A DNA stretch of 64,000 nt. It comes from Gerris lacustris. Lineage: Eukaryota > Arthropoda > Insecta > Hemiptera > Gerridae. Each line of letters begins with the position of its first letter. Positions within the stretch are counted from its first letter, which is position 1. A program made the position numbers and the translations under genes. Shown here in pieces: positions 23,246 to 35,378 of the stretch. Under the pieces are notes generated by a model that was not told the origin of the DNA, ran no database searches, and saw only the letters and a program-made list of their open reading frames with translations. The stretch lies in the NCBI GenBank assembly GCA_951217055.1, contig OX578276.1, positions 117,870,979-117,934,978 of the forward strand, in the 5' to 3' direction.

Positions 23246-25118
23246 TTGCATAGTATAGACCGCATAGCCCGGTCAAAGCTATTGCAATTCTGGCTATTAA
23301 ATATATGAATCCTTGCAGATCCTGGGTGGGAGCACTCAAACTGTATCAGTCTGTCTGGGCATAGCTCGGCAACCCACAGACTGACCAACAATTACTTCAA
23401 TGACTACCTGCATTCTACTCAACAATACCTGAATCACTCTCAAACCTACCACAATAGCATGCTTCGATTAATAGTGGAATTTCTCATGTCACTCATCTTG
23501 CATACTAAGCATAATGGCCTGCATTCTTGTTTACGCAGAGTATTATTAACTGTAGGCGAAAATACAATAACGCGAGTTTTTAGTTCGGTAGTACAATATT
23601 TCCATTTACAGTAAGGCGGAGGTAGATCATACTAGAGGTAGATTTTCTCCTTATTAGTGCATGGTTTATAATACCTATAGTTTATATTGTCTTTTATGAG
23701 GTTCAATAATTTAAAAATTCTTAATTCGACGTACGGAAGTATAAATGAAATTTAGTTTCAGAGACCATCAGTTGCGGGTACAATTTTGCAAACTCCCCTT
23801 CTTCCATTCTTGATGAATATACTCTGAATAAAAATGTTTTTAGAGGCCGAGGCCTAATTCTTCCTTCTCCTCTAAAAGTAGCACTATTTTACACAGACCT
23901 AATTTTCTAAGTGCATTACAACGGTTTGAATAGAAAACGTATCTAGTTGTTGAGAGAGGGGATTCTACCGTTGGCTGACTAGGGTTTGACCGGGCAGTGG
24001 GAATGGGTTAGACCGAGCCCTGACCGTCTGGTGCGTGAATCAACCAAACTAAAGGCCAGTATAAATTTGCGAGCCATTGAAATTATTTTTCCCAAAGAAC
24101 TTTCACCGATCTATTTTGGAAAGGGACAAACTAATATTCTACCTCAAACTCTAAATCTTGTAATAGCTTTTCTTGTGAGCCCTCTCTTTTTGAATATAGA
24201 ACAGCAAAGAATCCACTGCCACTGCATCTAACTATTGCGTTCCTCAGCATTTGAATCAAAAGAAAATCAGTAAATGAAAAAACTACGAAACGTACAAATT
24301 TACCAACTATACTTTAGTGGTTAACATTAATTTATACTAAATATCACAAAATAGGCATTCTAAATATAAATAAATAAACGTTTGACTAAGACCCTTTACG
24401 ACTTAACCACAAATTTATGTTTGTCTAAGCATTCTATTTAACTAAAATTAACATAAGGACCCCTTATGTTTAGGATCCCAAAGTAAATATTCGGTTTTAT
24501 AAATATAAGTTTTTAATAATTATTACTCTGACCACTCCATAATTAAATATAAATCGGTGGAACAAAATCAATAGGCACAAAATAAAATAGACGATGGAGG
24601 TTCAAGGGGGAAAGAATTACAACAAACCCAATGTGAACAAAGATCTCCTTGGTGTTCGTTAAAAAACAAACTATGGAGGCGAATCACCACTAACCGCTCG
24701 CGAACCTTTCGTGAACCCTGTCCTAATTATGAGATCTATAGGGTCTCTCGAACAGTTCGTCTCGCAGATGTATTCGGACCTTAATATTTTATAGGAATAA
24801 CAAAAATCGTCTCTCCACGTAAATTTAAACTGGTTTATTTAACAAAGCAGCATTTTTGTTATTCCTTTAAGATGAACTCCAAAGACGCTCCTATATCTAA
24901 CTTAATATTTTATATTACCTACTCATAAATTGATATTAAAGATGAGGTGCAAGGCGTCAAAAAATCCACTTATAAAAAATATAAAAATAACTTGCATTCA
25001 GCCAGGGCTAGAAATCAGTGGCTAGGTTTCCTATTATCGAATAGGCCAAGCCAATAAATGAAACGCCCAATTAGTTTCAATTCCAAAGCCTATACATTGA
25101 AAAGAATAAGGACTAAAA

Positions 25119-25150
25119 TACTCTGCCAATTAATGTGGCACATAGCTTCC
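25119..25150 (+). repeat. Start of a GCTTCC-family copy
   Basis: tctgccaattaatgtggcac followed by atagcttcctcgc matches the left-end sequence of this family (compare 46346, 47879 and 48703). The remainder does not continue into the usual interior, so only the end is preserved. Confidence 0.65.
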
Positions 25151-26319
25151 TCGCAAAGAAAAGACCAAATTTAGAAAAATACCTCGATAAACATAATCAA
25201 AAAGTTGGAACGGCACGGCTCTGTTCCAGTAAATATTTAATAAAGTTGAAGATATTTAAACATTTGTTGGAGAAACAAAGCCTCCAACAAGCACCAAAAG
25301 TTAGCGCACATATAATTAATTTAATAAACAAATATAAAACAGCAACCAAATCGTAGAAACCCCTGTATAAACGGTTTTTTTTTTTATTTTACCCCCCTCA
25401 AAACTAAAAATAACACAAAATAGAATATAACAAAAATTAATCTACTATGCAAGAGCTTTTCAACGATATACATCATATTATAAAAGATTAACTTTAACAT
25501 TTGTACCCCTGTACTCTGAGGTACCAAAGTTATATTTTTAAAAACAAACAATACAAAAGGGCATTCATTTAACTAATAAATACATATAAATAAAAAACCT
25601 AATATCAAAAAAGTATTTAAACCCTTTAACCTACAACAAATTTATAAATCGGTACAAAAGTATATGTACAAAATTTTTGAAAAATCAACAAATAAAATAG
25701 CTTTAATGTACATATCAAGGCCTTTAAAATGATATACGACACAATATTAAAAACAAAAAGAAGTGGTCACGTGACACGGCGCACGGGAAAAAGTTTACTC
25801 TCATGTTCTCAGCAAATAAGATGAACTAATGAAATAAAATATACTCAATTTAAAGAACATTAGTGTGAGGTTCAATCGCCGCAATCAGAAATAAAATCGG
25901 CCAACTATTATAGAAACTATGGCCATTCAAAGACAAAAATGGAAAAAAATAAAACCAAAAAATAACAAAATTATCACCATCTAGGGTACAACCGATGATG
26001 ATACGACAAAAACTCATAGGACTAAAGTTGTAGATCTTTTAAAATCAGTCACCACTTGTGCTATCCATTTTCTAATACGACTTACCTTTTAGCCGCAATA
26101 AGCCCCCAAACCAGCTTAAAAATCAAGTCACCCATTTTTATTTTTTTAAGGGTGGAAGGAGGGGGAAAAGTGAACTTTGTATAATTATTTTGGTCCACAA
26201 TATGGACGTTGCGCGTCGAATGGCGCAAACCACATGTCTCTAGCTCTTCTGGAAGTGGGTAAACATTAATGTCAGTCAGTCAGTCAGTTAGCTATGCGGC
26301 TTTATAATATAAGACATAT

Positions 26320-26783
26320 TAATTTAGCACGATTTAAAGTGCGCAGAAGGTTGAAATTATGCAGGAGTTATCTGCAGGCTACTTTTGACCAACCATAAAA
26401 ATTTCATAAAAATCAGATGATTACTCTTAAAGATATGGCTGTAAATAAATGTATGTTTGTGAGCATGTGGATGACAAACAAATAAGCGCAGAAGGTTGAA
26501 ACTTATATGGGACCAACAATGGGCTAATTATAACCTACCATCCAAATTTCATTAAAATTGGACGTGTAGTTTTTAAGATATGGTGGTTCGCAAAAATTGA
26601 ACGACAGACCGACAGACCGACAGACCGACAGACCGACAGACAGACACGGAACCAAAAATGTTCCCTGATGTCTGAAACGGATTTCTGTCTTGGAATTTTT
26701 GAAATCGGAGACCTAAAATTTTTTCGTCCTTCAGAACGATCACATAGCTTCCGTTACCTTCGGTAAGCTCGGAAGCAAAATAC
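26320..26783 (+). repeat. GCTTCC-family copy, right part
   Basis: It runs from gtgcgcagaaggttgaaat through two diverged internal modules (aaaatcagatgattactct and taaaattggacgtgtagttttta) and an array of gaccgaca words to the diagnostic end hairpin and cggaagcaaaat. It ends next to a hAT-like MITE. Confidence 0.8.
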
Positions 26784-26849
26784 ATCGTTATTCCATTAAA
26801 ATTATTGAATAAAATACCCTGCGAATCGCAGTTTAGTTTGTATAGGCTT

Positions 26850-27377
26850 CAGTAGCGATCCTAGGTCAATAGTTCTGGGGGGGCTAAAGCCCCCCATGTC
26901 TTGTGGGTTTAGTATACATTTTAATGTACCAGGAAGCAACACATTTATAAATTATATGTATGTTGTTACAGTCCTTTCCGGTGGCAATCCTATGCAGTGG
27001 CGTATCCAGCGGCAAAGTCTGGGGGGGGGGGTATTTGTGTACAACTAATAAACAAAAAACATCTCCGCGGCCAAGTAACAACAACTGTGTTTAGAACGGA
27101 TTCGATAGAAATGTTATGCTGATGCTTACCGCAGTACAATATCTTACTGTAAGTCATGGGCGTCGTCTGCAGTTTATTAATGAGGGGGGGGGGGGGGGGG
27201 TCCGGGGGTACACCCCAGGAAAATTTTTGAAATATGACCCCTCAATACAGCGCTTTTATGCATTTCTGAGGTGAAATTGACAATTTGATAATTTGAATCC
27301 TGGGGGTGCTAATTTGGTTTCCGGGGGGGCTCAAGCCCCCTTAGCCCCCCCCCCCCCCCCCCCTAGGATCGCCACTG
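26850..27377. mobile_element. 528-bp non-autonomous hAT-like element with perfect 8-bp target duplication
   Basis: The left end CAGTAGCGATCCTAGG and the right end CCTAGGATCGCCACTG are inverted repeats. The eight bases ataggctt flank both sides exactly (26842-26849 and 27378-27385). An 8-bp duplication with CAG...CTG ends fits the hAT superfamily. A second CAGTGGCG-type end inside (26996) and several long G or C runs suggest nested or rearranged copies of the same family. No transposase remains. Confidence 0.88.
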
Positions 27378-27436
27378 ATAGGCTTATACATGCAAACATG
27401 CCTCCATTTCATTATTATGCACGATATATACCTAAA

Positions 27437-27516
27437 GCGGCCCGCACACGGTCAATAGTATTGTCATAAGTCATAATACACAAAAGTATTGTCAATACTA
27501 TTGACTCTGTGCGGAG
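27437..27516. repeat. Short inverted repeat with GCGGCCCGCACACGGTCAATA arm
   Basis: gcgg...cacacggtcaatagtattg at the left faces caatactattgactctgtgcgg at the right. The cacggtcaa word in the arm also occurs in the ends of the MITEs at 10273 and 30515, so it may be a distant family member. Confidence 0.6.
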
Positions 27517-28048
27517 TTGGTATATTGATATAAGAAAAACAGTATTGATGAAAATTTGTTATTAAATTGCATATTGACAAAAGTATTTTCAATAATATTA
27601 TTGAAAATATACTATTGATCTGGAAAAAAATCAATAAATGACATTGTTATGAAAATTTTAAAATATTTTTTATGAAATCGTTATTAACTCTGAACTCGTT
27701 CTACTTAACATGTTTCGATAAAACCAAGCCTAGATGTTGGCACAAATCACCGCGTAAAAAATAATCGATTTAGTTGAACCATTAGTATTGCACCTTATAA
27801 TTCGGACGCAGACATACATACAGGCAGGAAAAAAGTTAAGTCCGGTTTTGGTTTTAGTAGATAATGTATGAAATGAACAAGTATTTAAAAAAAATTGTAA
27901 TTCTGAGAAATGTACAGACAAAACTTTAATATTTTGAAGATATTATATATAATAATTATTGTATAACTTAATATTATATAAATAGGTAAATCAACGCCTT
28001 TACAACAGACTTATCATTATCATAGTTACAATGTAATCTTAAAGCCAG

Positions 28049-28314
28049 ATTGTATCTAGGTCTATAGAAGTATGGAGTAACAACAAGCCTTCCAACGTCC
28101 ATCGAATCCAAACTCTCCAATTCAAGATCCTCAGGAAAATCACAGATGCGCCTACTCTCCATAACGATTTCAAAGTTTCTTTTGTCTGAGATATCCGTAT
28201 CTCGAAATCACACATTCCACGAAATCCAATCATCCTCCAGGAGAAGTCCTGGCATCTCACATTATTCCAGATAACCCACCTCGTCGCCTCAAGAAACAGT
28301 GGCTATAGATATTT
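28049..28314 (+). pseudogene. LINE (Jockey-type) ORF2 C-terminal fragment
   Basis: The plus-strand frame through 28073 reads VWSNNKPSNVHRIQTLQFKI, then LRKITDAPTLHNDFKVSFV and a stop. With a frameshift the next frame gives a HPP segment and then DNPPRRLKKQWL. This order (W-G-x-x-x-S, IQ-x-x-QSK-LR-ITNAP, IH-DL-IPFV, HPN, DN-P-RRLKR-W) is that of the C-terminal part of arthropod Jockey-clade reverse transcriptases. Stops and frameshifts show it is dead. It lies inside the large vg intron, antisense to it. Confidence 0.7.
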
Positions 28315-29305
28315 TTAATCCATAATTACCATTTTATTTTTTATTCATTACTATTATACATATTTAAGTATAAAATATAATCTTTTATCATTTATTCCAG
28401 ACGAAATTAATAGTCACTGGACTATTAGCTTCCTCATGTTACACATTGACCAACAAAACATTAAACATTGATATCTTATAACAAGTGAAAATAGTTGTGT
28501 TAATTATAAAAAAACATTTGACTTATTAAGACCAGAACTCTTGAAAAAAAGTTGATATGTATTACATTTAAAAAGCACTTAACAGAAAAACCTCTAAATC
28601 CAAAACGTATAGGGGCAGAGTTCAAGCTTCAATGCTTTGGCACTAAATCCGAGTCGAAAACTACTCTTTCAGCTAATAATAATGAGGGAGACTAAAAAAA
28701 AACAAAAACGCAGGACAACTTCCTAAACAAACTTTTCCGAATATTTTAGGCAACATTTTTCTTTTCTTTTTTTAACTAAATGGGTGTAATTCTTCCCAGC
28801 TGCCTGAGAGGCATATAATATAGGACTTATTATTGGCAATTCTTTAAATTGTTACTCCTCTATATTTTATAGAATATAAATGACTTTGTCTAAATAACTA
28901 TAAAAACATCGGGGTGTTTTGTCCAATGCACTTCGCCATAAAGAAATATCACAGGATAACTATCTGATAGTTACTCCCTCTATTTTACAAGGGAAGTAAT
29001 TATCTAAAGAAGTTCCTTATTTTTAATCTTTTAATACATTTATATTATTATTTTACTGCATCTTATCACAATAAATAAAAGATTAGACAATGTAACTGTT
29101 TTATCACAACATACATTTTTTTGTGTCACTCATTATCAGAAAATCATTCGGCTGGTCTTGTATTAAATATTTTATAAAGTAATTATTGACATTAAAATAA
29201 TGTGAAAATTATAGTGCATATTAAATAGTAATAAAATTAATATTATTAATAAGTAGGAATGTCGTTCTTTTAACATCATAAAATGTTAAAATGCAAAGCA
29301 TATTA

Positions 29306-30075
29306 GGGGAAGGTGCGGGGAAAAATGGCCATGCTAAGGTTTGCTGATTTTTTAAGCGAACTTATAATCGGCCTAGAGCTTTAAAACTTTGTGATTGTAT
29401 ACTTCAACCATCCTCTCATATCATGTATTTTTTTTCATTTAATTTAAAATTATTTAAAGAACTAAATTGATTAATTTTCAAAAAGTATCCAAATGGCCAC
29501 TTTGCCCCACACAAGGGGGCAAAGTGGCCACAGCAATATGTTCGTAATATGTATAGTTATTTAACTTCATCCACAGTAAATATCAATAAAAATAATAAAT
29601 TAGCATACTTTAGGTGTGTAGAAAAAAAACAATAAATAAAAACGAAAAAAAACAAAAAACAAATAGTAGCTATGGGGCAAAGTTGCCATGCCTGGTACTT
29701 GCCCTGTTTTTGTTTGCCCTGTTGCCATGCCCTGTTTGACGCCATAATACATAAGTTGTCATAACTCATTAACCAGACGGAACTATGTGGCTTTTTAAAC
29801 ATGGTTTTGAAGACAAGTTATTACTACATTTTAACACTTTTTTTAAAAATCATAAAGTTTATTACTATAATAATAATAAATAATATAAATAAATAGCATA
29901 CATTAGAGAGGTGTGAAAGTAGAAAACGGATAATAACTTCGATGTTTGAAGACTGATATGGTTGTCTATGAAAGGTTGCTGCAATCTCCGATTAACAGCA
30001 GGACTTAACAACCATAAAACTGAGGATGGCCACTTAACCCCCCCCCCCCCCTGGCCACTTTGCCCCACCTTCCCC
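29306..30075. mobile_element. 770-bp pogo-like MITE with TA target duplication
   Basis: The left end GGGGAAGGTGCGGGG and the right end, the reverse complement of GGGGAAGGTGGGGCAAAG, are inverted, with TA on both sides (29304-29305 and 30076-30077). The interior repeats ggggcaaagtggcca in both orientations (29500-29530, 29672 and 30050), suggesting several transposase-binding words. There is no coding region. The GGGGCAA theme echoes the larger pogo-like element at 12713-15686. Confidence 0.78.
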
Positions 30076-30261
30076 TATGTACTTACAAAATCTGGTCAAT
30101 TATATAATGTTGTCAAATTCAAGAATTAAGTTGTAGTTAAACATATAACTTAATGTTAGAGTATACATTCAGTCTTATTAAATAGTTATTTATGCACCTA
30201 TTAGGGAGTAAAGAAAGCCATTATTCTCTGAGCGAATAAGTTGGTTCTTGAGACGAAGCCG

Positions 30262-30385
30262 AAGGAACCATGGACCCTAAATCACGAGGCGAAGCCGAGG
30301 GAATAAGAGTTTTTACTTCCCAAGGCGTACCAGAGGGAATAATGCTAATTAGCTTCAGAGGCGCAGCCAAAGGAGATGATTATAG
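30262..30385 (+). repeat. Degenerate short tandem repeat with GAGGCGAAGCCGAGGGAATAA unit
   Basis: gacgaagccgaaggaa, gaggcgaagccgagggaa, aaggcgtaccagagggaa and gaggcgcagccaaaggag follow one another at about 35-45-bp intervals. The period-like structure and the lack of splice sites argue against a gene, although a 60-codon frame crosses it. Confidence 0.6.
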
Positions 30386-30514
30386 CGAGGGGAATTATAG
30401 CACTTACAATATTTTATCTCCAGTAGGGAGAAAATACATTATAAATAAATAAAATTTATTTAAATAACAATAAATAAATAACAATAACTGTTAGCACTTG
30501 TAATAACAGATATA

Positions 30515-30669
30515 AAGGCCACCATACATTATCAAACATTTTGCACAAAACTGATGTCGGGCAAATTTAGACCATACGCACGTTAAACGTCCTGTTTGCG
30601 CAAACATCAAACAGCCCCATACACGGTCAAAATATTTGCGCAAACAGTTTGACCGTGTATGCTGGCCTT
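30515..30669. mobile_element. Short MITE with AAGGCC...CACGGTCAAA ends, copy 2
   Basis: It has the same plan as 10273-10400: aaggccaccatac at the left, gaccgtgtatgctggcctt at the right, and caaacatttt-, gtttgcgcaaac-type internal words. The two copies are inserted about 20 kb apart. Confidence 0.75.
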
Positions 30670-30857
30670 TAAAGAGATTCAATATTAAAAACAAATAAAA
30701 ATTGCAATTCAACTCCAAATAGGTTATTTAGATTCAGGTATAAAAAATGATAAGCGCAAATTACAAATACGGTCGAAAAAGCAGTGTCGCTAACCTGATT
30801 TCAACAACTTCACTACATTAGCCATTCATTTTCTACTATTTATAAAATAATTAAGTA

Positions 30858-30990
30858 GGTAATCCTTTTTTTCTCCCTGGTTTTACTTTTTCTTCCTGGT
30901 TTTACTTTTTCTCCCTACTTTTTGAGTTCAGGTAAGAAAAGACTTACTTTAGTCCCTCTAAACTAATCCAAAATCATACATTTTTCTCCC
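30858..30990 (+). repeat. Short TTTTTCTCCCTGGTTTTAC repeats
   Basis: tttttctccctggttttac, then tttttcttcctggttttac, then tttttctccctac occur in direct succession (about 20-bp period), with further ctccctact words to 30990. It is a simple minisatellite. Confidence 0.6.
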
Positions 30991-32043
30991 TACTGAAGAT
31001 AAAATTATTTTATTTTACAAAATTTGAGGTCGGATTATAAAATATTATTGTCATTGCAAGTATGTTAAAATAAAAATTCTAAAATTACTGATTTTTACTT
31101 ATTTTATTTATGAATGAACTGCTAATGACAAATGTTTTTTTTTTTTATGTTTTTAATTAAATTTTAAGGAGATGTTAGGAAGTAGAGGAGAGGTTGTTTT
31201 ATAACTTCAAGAGAGTTTTACAAATGAAATATATATAACAGGGAGAAAAAAAAACTCAATGCAGGTGAAGTGGACCTTTTTGACAAAGCTTTAGATTAGG
31301 TTTAACAGGAATAACAGAGAGAGAATGAAATAAAAAGACAATCTAGTAAAGGCAGAGAAGAGGAACAATAACACACAGAGTAGCTCAACAACAAATCTAA
31401 TAACCTTTTTTAATAACTTTGCTCTTTCTGTAGGGACCCTCCCCAGGCTTTAACAGAAGCACATATGAGAACATATATACACCCCAGAACAAAAAAAAAA
31501 AACCTCCTGTTACACACGAAGAACACACAAGCACACCTATCCTCATCTACATAACCGAATATGTTTGAACATACAAGGTAGGTATTGCACACATACACAA
31601 CACCGTATGAAGGTTTTGTCCAAAGTGAATCCCCCTATAGTTTAATTTTCACTACAAAAAAAAAAAAAAAAACATTTACGAGGGCTTTATAGAAATAACA
31701 TTCAGTTGACTCCTAAAAACAAATGTTCATTTTAACATAAAAATAATATAGAAAAAATAACACACTCAAAAATATTATTCTAAATAAAAGTCCTTTTATA
31801 AACTTTCTCATACCCGATACTATACTCGTATATTGCGATGGCAGAAAAATTAGATTTCCAGATTTTTATAGATCAACACATAATCTACATGGGTCCAGAA
31901 AAGGTTCTTGATTTTAGCGAATTTCCACTGGAAAATATTCGCTAATAGAGCCACTGGCATGGAAGGAGTTTGCGCCGGGATTGTGGCCAAAATACGTTTC
32001 ATGGGTGGGTCCCTGATCACGAAAAAATAGGTTTTACAAAACT

Positions 32044-32166
<123 letters not shown>

Positions 32167-32174
32167 TATATGTA

Positions 32175-32680
32175 TTTCTTGTGAGCACGATAGCTCTCGA
32201 ACGAATTGACGTATCAAAATAAAACTTGCACCGAAAAATCAAGCTTGTTGAGATGAGGATCCCCTAAAAAAAATGGGATCTTTATGACGTCATTAACCTC
32301 TCCTGATAAGTCAGCAAAGATTAAAAAAAATACAAAAAATCTAGTGAGGTATCGCTTCATATGTTTTTTAAGGTCCTGAATCCAAAATATGAGTTACCAT
32401 AGCGATTCGAATAATAATTTTATAATAATAATAATAGTAATAACAACAATTTCTTGCGGATTTCTTGTAAGCACGATAGCTCTCAAACGAATTGACGTAT
32501 CAAAATAAAACTTACACCGAAAAATCAAGTTTGTTGAGGTGAGAATCCCCTAAAACAATGGGACCTTTATGACGTCACTAACCCCTCCTGATAAGTCAGC
32601 AAAGATTCAAAAAAATACAAAAAATCAAGTGAGGTATCACAGGTGTCATTAACCCCTCCTGATGAGTCACCAAAGATTTA
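32175..32680 (+). repeat. Tandem repeat, period about 286 bp, two units plus a partial third
   Basis: tttcttgtgagcacgatagc at 32175 recurs as tttcttgtaagcacgatagc at 32461. Both units continue through aattgacgtatcaaaataaaac, cgaaaaatcaag, tatgacgtca, cctcctgataagtcagcaaag and gtgaggtatc. A short third piece (cctcctgatgagtcaccaaag) follows from 32644. Confidence 0.85.
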
Positions 32681-32962
32681 AAATAACCCTACCGCGGGTT
32701 TCCGCAAGCCAAGCGAATTTCCATTGGAAATTTGTAGTTCAATGTTGTGCAGTTTAAACCTCTTTGAAACTACTACTATTATGTTTAACTAAGCATTATT
32801 ATAAAAACCCTAATCTAACTAAAATATTTCTTATACATTTTCTTAACTTAAAACAATCCACACAATTGTAGTAGTTATGAAGGAAGTTTAAACTGCACAA
32901 CATTGAACTACAAATTTCCAATGGAAATTCGCTTGGCTTGCGGAAACCCGCGGTAGGATTAT
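32681..32962. mobile_element. Foldback/MITE, arms about 95 bp, spacer about 90 bp
   Basis: The left arm starts aaataaccctaccgcgggtt and the right arm ends with its complement (aacccgcggtaggattattt). The arms include caagccaagcgaatttcc, attggaaatttgtagttc and gttgtgcagtttaaac with few mismatches. There is no coding region, and the family is not recognised. Confidence 0.88.
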
Positions 32963-33935
32963 TTTATTGTCTTCTGTCTTCCGTCGGTTTTATAATTTTT
33001 TTAAATTATAAAATGTTGCCAATTAAAATACTAAGAAACCTATATAAATTTCCATAAAATAAAATTTTCTTAAAAAAACAAACAAAACTAATGAGGAAAT
33101 ATGGATGATTTTAAACTCCAAGAGGTCCAAGGGTTCGATTTCCCAATTTTGATAAAATGTTAAGTAGGTAATAGTTAACCACGACTGGGTTTTGTCGTAA
33201 AATATGATGTAAATGATTGGTTATTTGGACAGAGATTTTGTGGTACCAAATCATAATTATGACTTAAGAGGTCAATTAATACAACAATATTGTCAACAAA
33301 ATGTTATTCTATACCACAATTTTGTACTATACCTATTTTAAAATTTATTAATAGTTTTATAGAATATAAAATTGTGGTGACAATATTGTTGAGTTACTTT
33401 CTATCCACCTCTCCAGGCAAAACTATTAGGTATGTGGTTTTTACTGGAGTAAAAACTAACTAACAACTAAAAACTGGATAAAGTGATTTAAAATATAAAA
33501 CGTTTAATGCAAGCAGTACCGGAAAGATTTTTTAATTTATTCTCATAAGGATCTATTTACCTCTTCTCGTTTTATTATGAAAAATAATTTATTTACTTCA
33601 TAATGAATATTTTGAGCCTTTGTTAAACAATTTGTACAAAGTTGGTCAGATTATTAAAGAAGTAAGTTTATTTTGAATTTAAAATGACAAATAGTTTCCT
33701 TAAAGATTTTTTTTTTTTTTTTTTTTTTTTCCCCCTTGAAGATTTAATTTTTTACTTTCTCATATAATAGTCCAGGAGATAGCGTGCAAAAAAGTGTCTG
33801 ACTAACATCAAGCTAGAATTTTGTATACAAGTCAATCTTTTAGCGCCTTTTAAGAATATGTGGTTGGCTAAGTTCGTCTGCGGGACATAGCTTGGCAATA
33901 GGCGTTTGAAAAAAACCAAACCGGTGGAGAGCGGC

Positions 33936-34180
33936 CATGTCTCACCAATTATGGTGGACAATGTGATTTTCATGATCCAGAGTGCAGAATTAGTTAGTAG
34001 ACCGAAAATCATGTTAATGTTAGTTTGTCCGTTGACAGGTGACCACGTTGATTTTTAGTAATATTTAAATAACTAACCTAACAAGTGTGAAAATAACATC
34101 GACTTGATTTTTGGTCTACTAACTAATTGTGTACTCAGGATCATGAAAATCACATTGTCCACCATAATTGGTGAGACATG
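33936..34180. mobile_element. Foldback element, 76-bp arms, 93-bp spacer
   Basis: 33936-34011 (catgtctcaccaattatggt... to ...accgaaaatca) is complementary to 34105-34180 with a handful of mismatches. Right after the right arm comes a tctgtcg array and the second dispersed repeat family. Confidence 0.88.
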
Positions 34181-34470
34181 TCTGTCGTCTGTCGTCTGTC
34201 GTCTGTCGTCTGTGCAGACGCCTGGAGCCTAAACTACTGGGCCGATTTTGACGAAATTTGGCATACATGTTTAGAAAAATCATACCCCCAGGCGAAATCG
34301 AGAAATGAATTTTAGCTCTCAATTTGGGGGCGCTACCCCCCAAAAGCTCTGAAAAAACGTGAAAAAAAATTATTTCTCGAAAACGGTTCCGACCATTTTG
34401 ATGAAAAAATTTTAAAATGTAGTCCATTTAAATACGAATCTAACGATATAAGCCGTTTTCCCGGGAAAAA
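34181..34470 (+). repeat. Second dispersed repeat family (aaactactgggccgatttt type)
   Basis: A tctgtcg array leads into gcagacgcctgg, aaactactgggccgattttg, acgaaatttggcata, gggggcgctacc and aatctaacgatataagccg. The same order occurs, diverged, at 49455-49724 (plus), 50580-50830 (minus) and 51715-51900 (plus). The 102-codon frame on the minus strand here is a by-product. Confidence 0.75.
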
Positions 34471-35333
34471 TCTAGTTCCTGAGAAAATAGCTTAAAACGC
34501 GGACAGAGAGAGCCCGGGTTCGATTCCCCGCCCAGGAGAAGTTATTTTTATGATACATTTCGATGAAATGTTCAATAATAATTAAATGTACATACGAAAA
34601 CTAATAAATGGAAAACACTGGGCTATGTAATTATGAACTCGTATATGAGAAAGTTTGTCTGAGTTGTCTCGGACCGATTTTTCTCAAAGGTAGGTCGATG
34701 TACTTATTCTCAAAACCTTGATTAGGTTTTCAAAACCTGTCGAAGTTTTTCTCAACCTCCTGAAATTTGATAATGACAATTTGAATTATTGATCCAAAAT
34801 ATTGAGTAATATAATAAGCAAAGTAAAAATTCAATAAGATGAAATATTATATATTTCAGATTTTTATAAAAACATGAGCATGATTAACCTAAATATTCAA
34901 GAAAAGTTGTTAGTCTCTAAACTTTTTTCAGATATAACTCTTATCTCAATTAATCTGAACACTTCTGACTCTGACTTAAATATAATATAATAATAAATAT
35001 AAATAATTATAAAAAATACCCATATACCCTTGTAAGCAAGCGAGGATTATCTTATGTTTCTTCACAACATATTTTTGAAGAAAAAAAATTGATTTTTTGT
35101 GAGTTATCGTCTGGATTCACGCAGATTTCTTTAGTTCCTTCAGTTCAGTCTCATTGCACCACGAAAAAATTATATAACAAGCAAAAGCAGAATTCATGCT
35201 ATTATATTTTAATGTGTGGAATTACAGCACTATTAGATTTTGTAAATTATTTGCTTTTACAAATTAAACCGATTAACTTAACTAACAGTTTATTTAAAAG
35301 TATTTTAAGTAATTATGTGTTTCATATGTTATT

Positions 35334-35378
35334 GATCCCTGAAGAAGGTTTTTAAGCAAATCCTAAACGTTAGAATTA
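35334..35378 (+). ncRNA. Degenerate hammerhead-ribozyme-like motif
   Basis: atcc, an intact first core block CTGAAGA, a stem II (ggttt...aaatcc), TAAAC in place of GAAAC, and GTT occur in hammerhead order. The G12 position is U, which should abolish activity. Probably the end of a decayed Penelope-like element; no coding part was found next to it. Confidence 0.4.

Noticed and set aside
23033..23391. Pro/Ser-rich minus-strand frames, considered as a possible exon
   Set aside because: Their composition comes from the G-rich stretch on the plus strand, and no phase-compatible splice sites link them to vg exons.
30270..30452. 60-codon frame in the GAGGCGAAGCC repeats
   Set aside because: The periodic DNA repeat explains the open frame, and the units are not all multiples of three apart.
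34119..34427. 102-codon minus-strand frame
   Set aside because: It overlaps a foldback arm, a tctgtcg array and a dispersed repeat, and the peptide includes RRQTTDDRRQT from the array.
34516..34529. gggttcgattcccc, a perfect B box, considered as a tRNA gene
   Set aside because: No A box or acceptor stem at the right distance; likewise the ggttcgattt at 33130. Probably remnants of Pol III-derived repeats.
35089..35355. 88-codon frame upstream of a hammerhead-like motif, considered as a Penelope-like coding remnant
   Set aside because: The peptide has no GIY-YIG or reverse-transcriptase motif and looks random.
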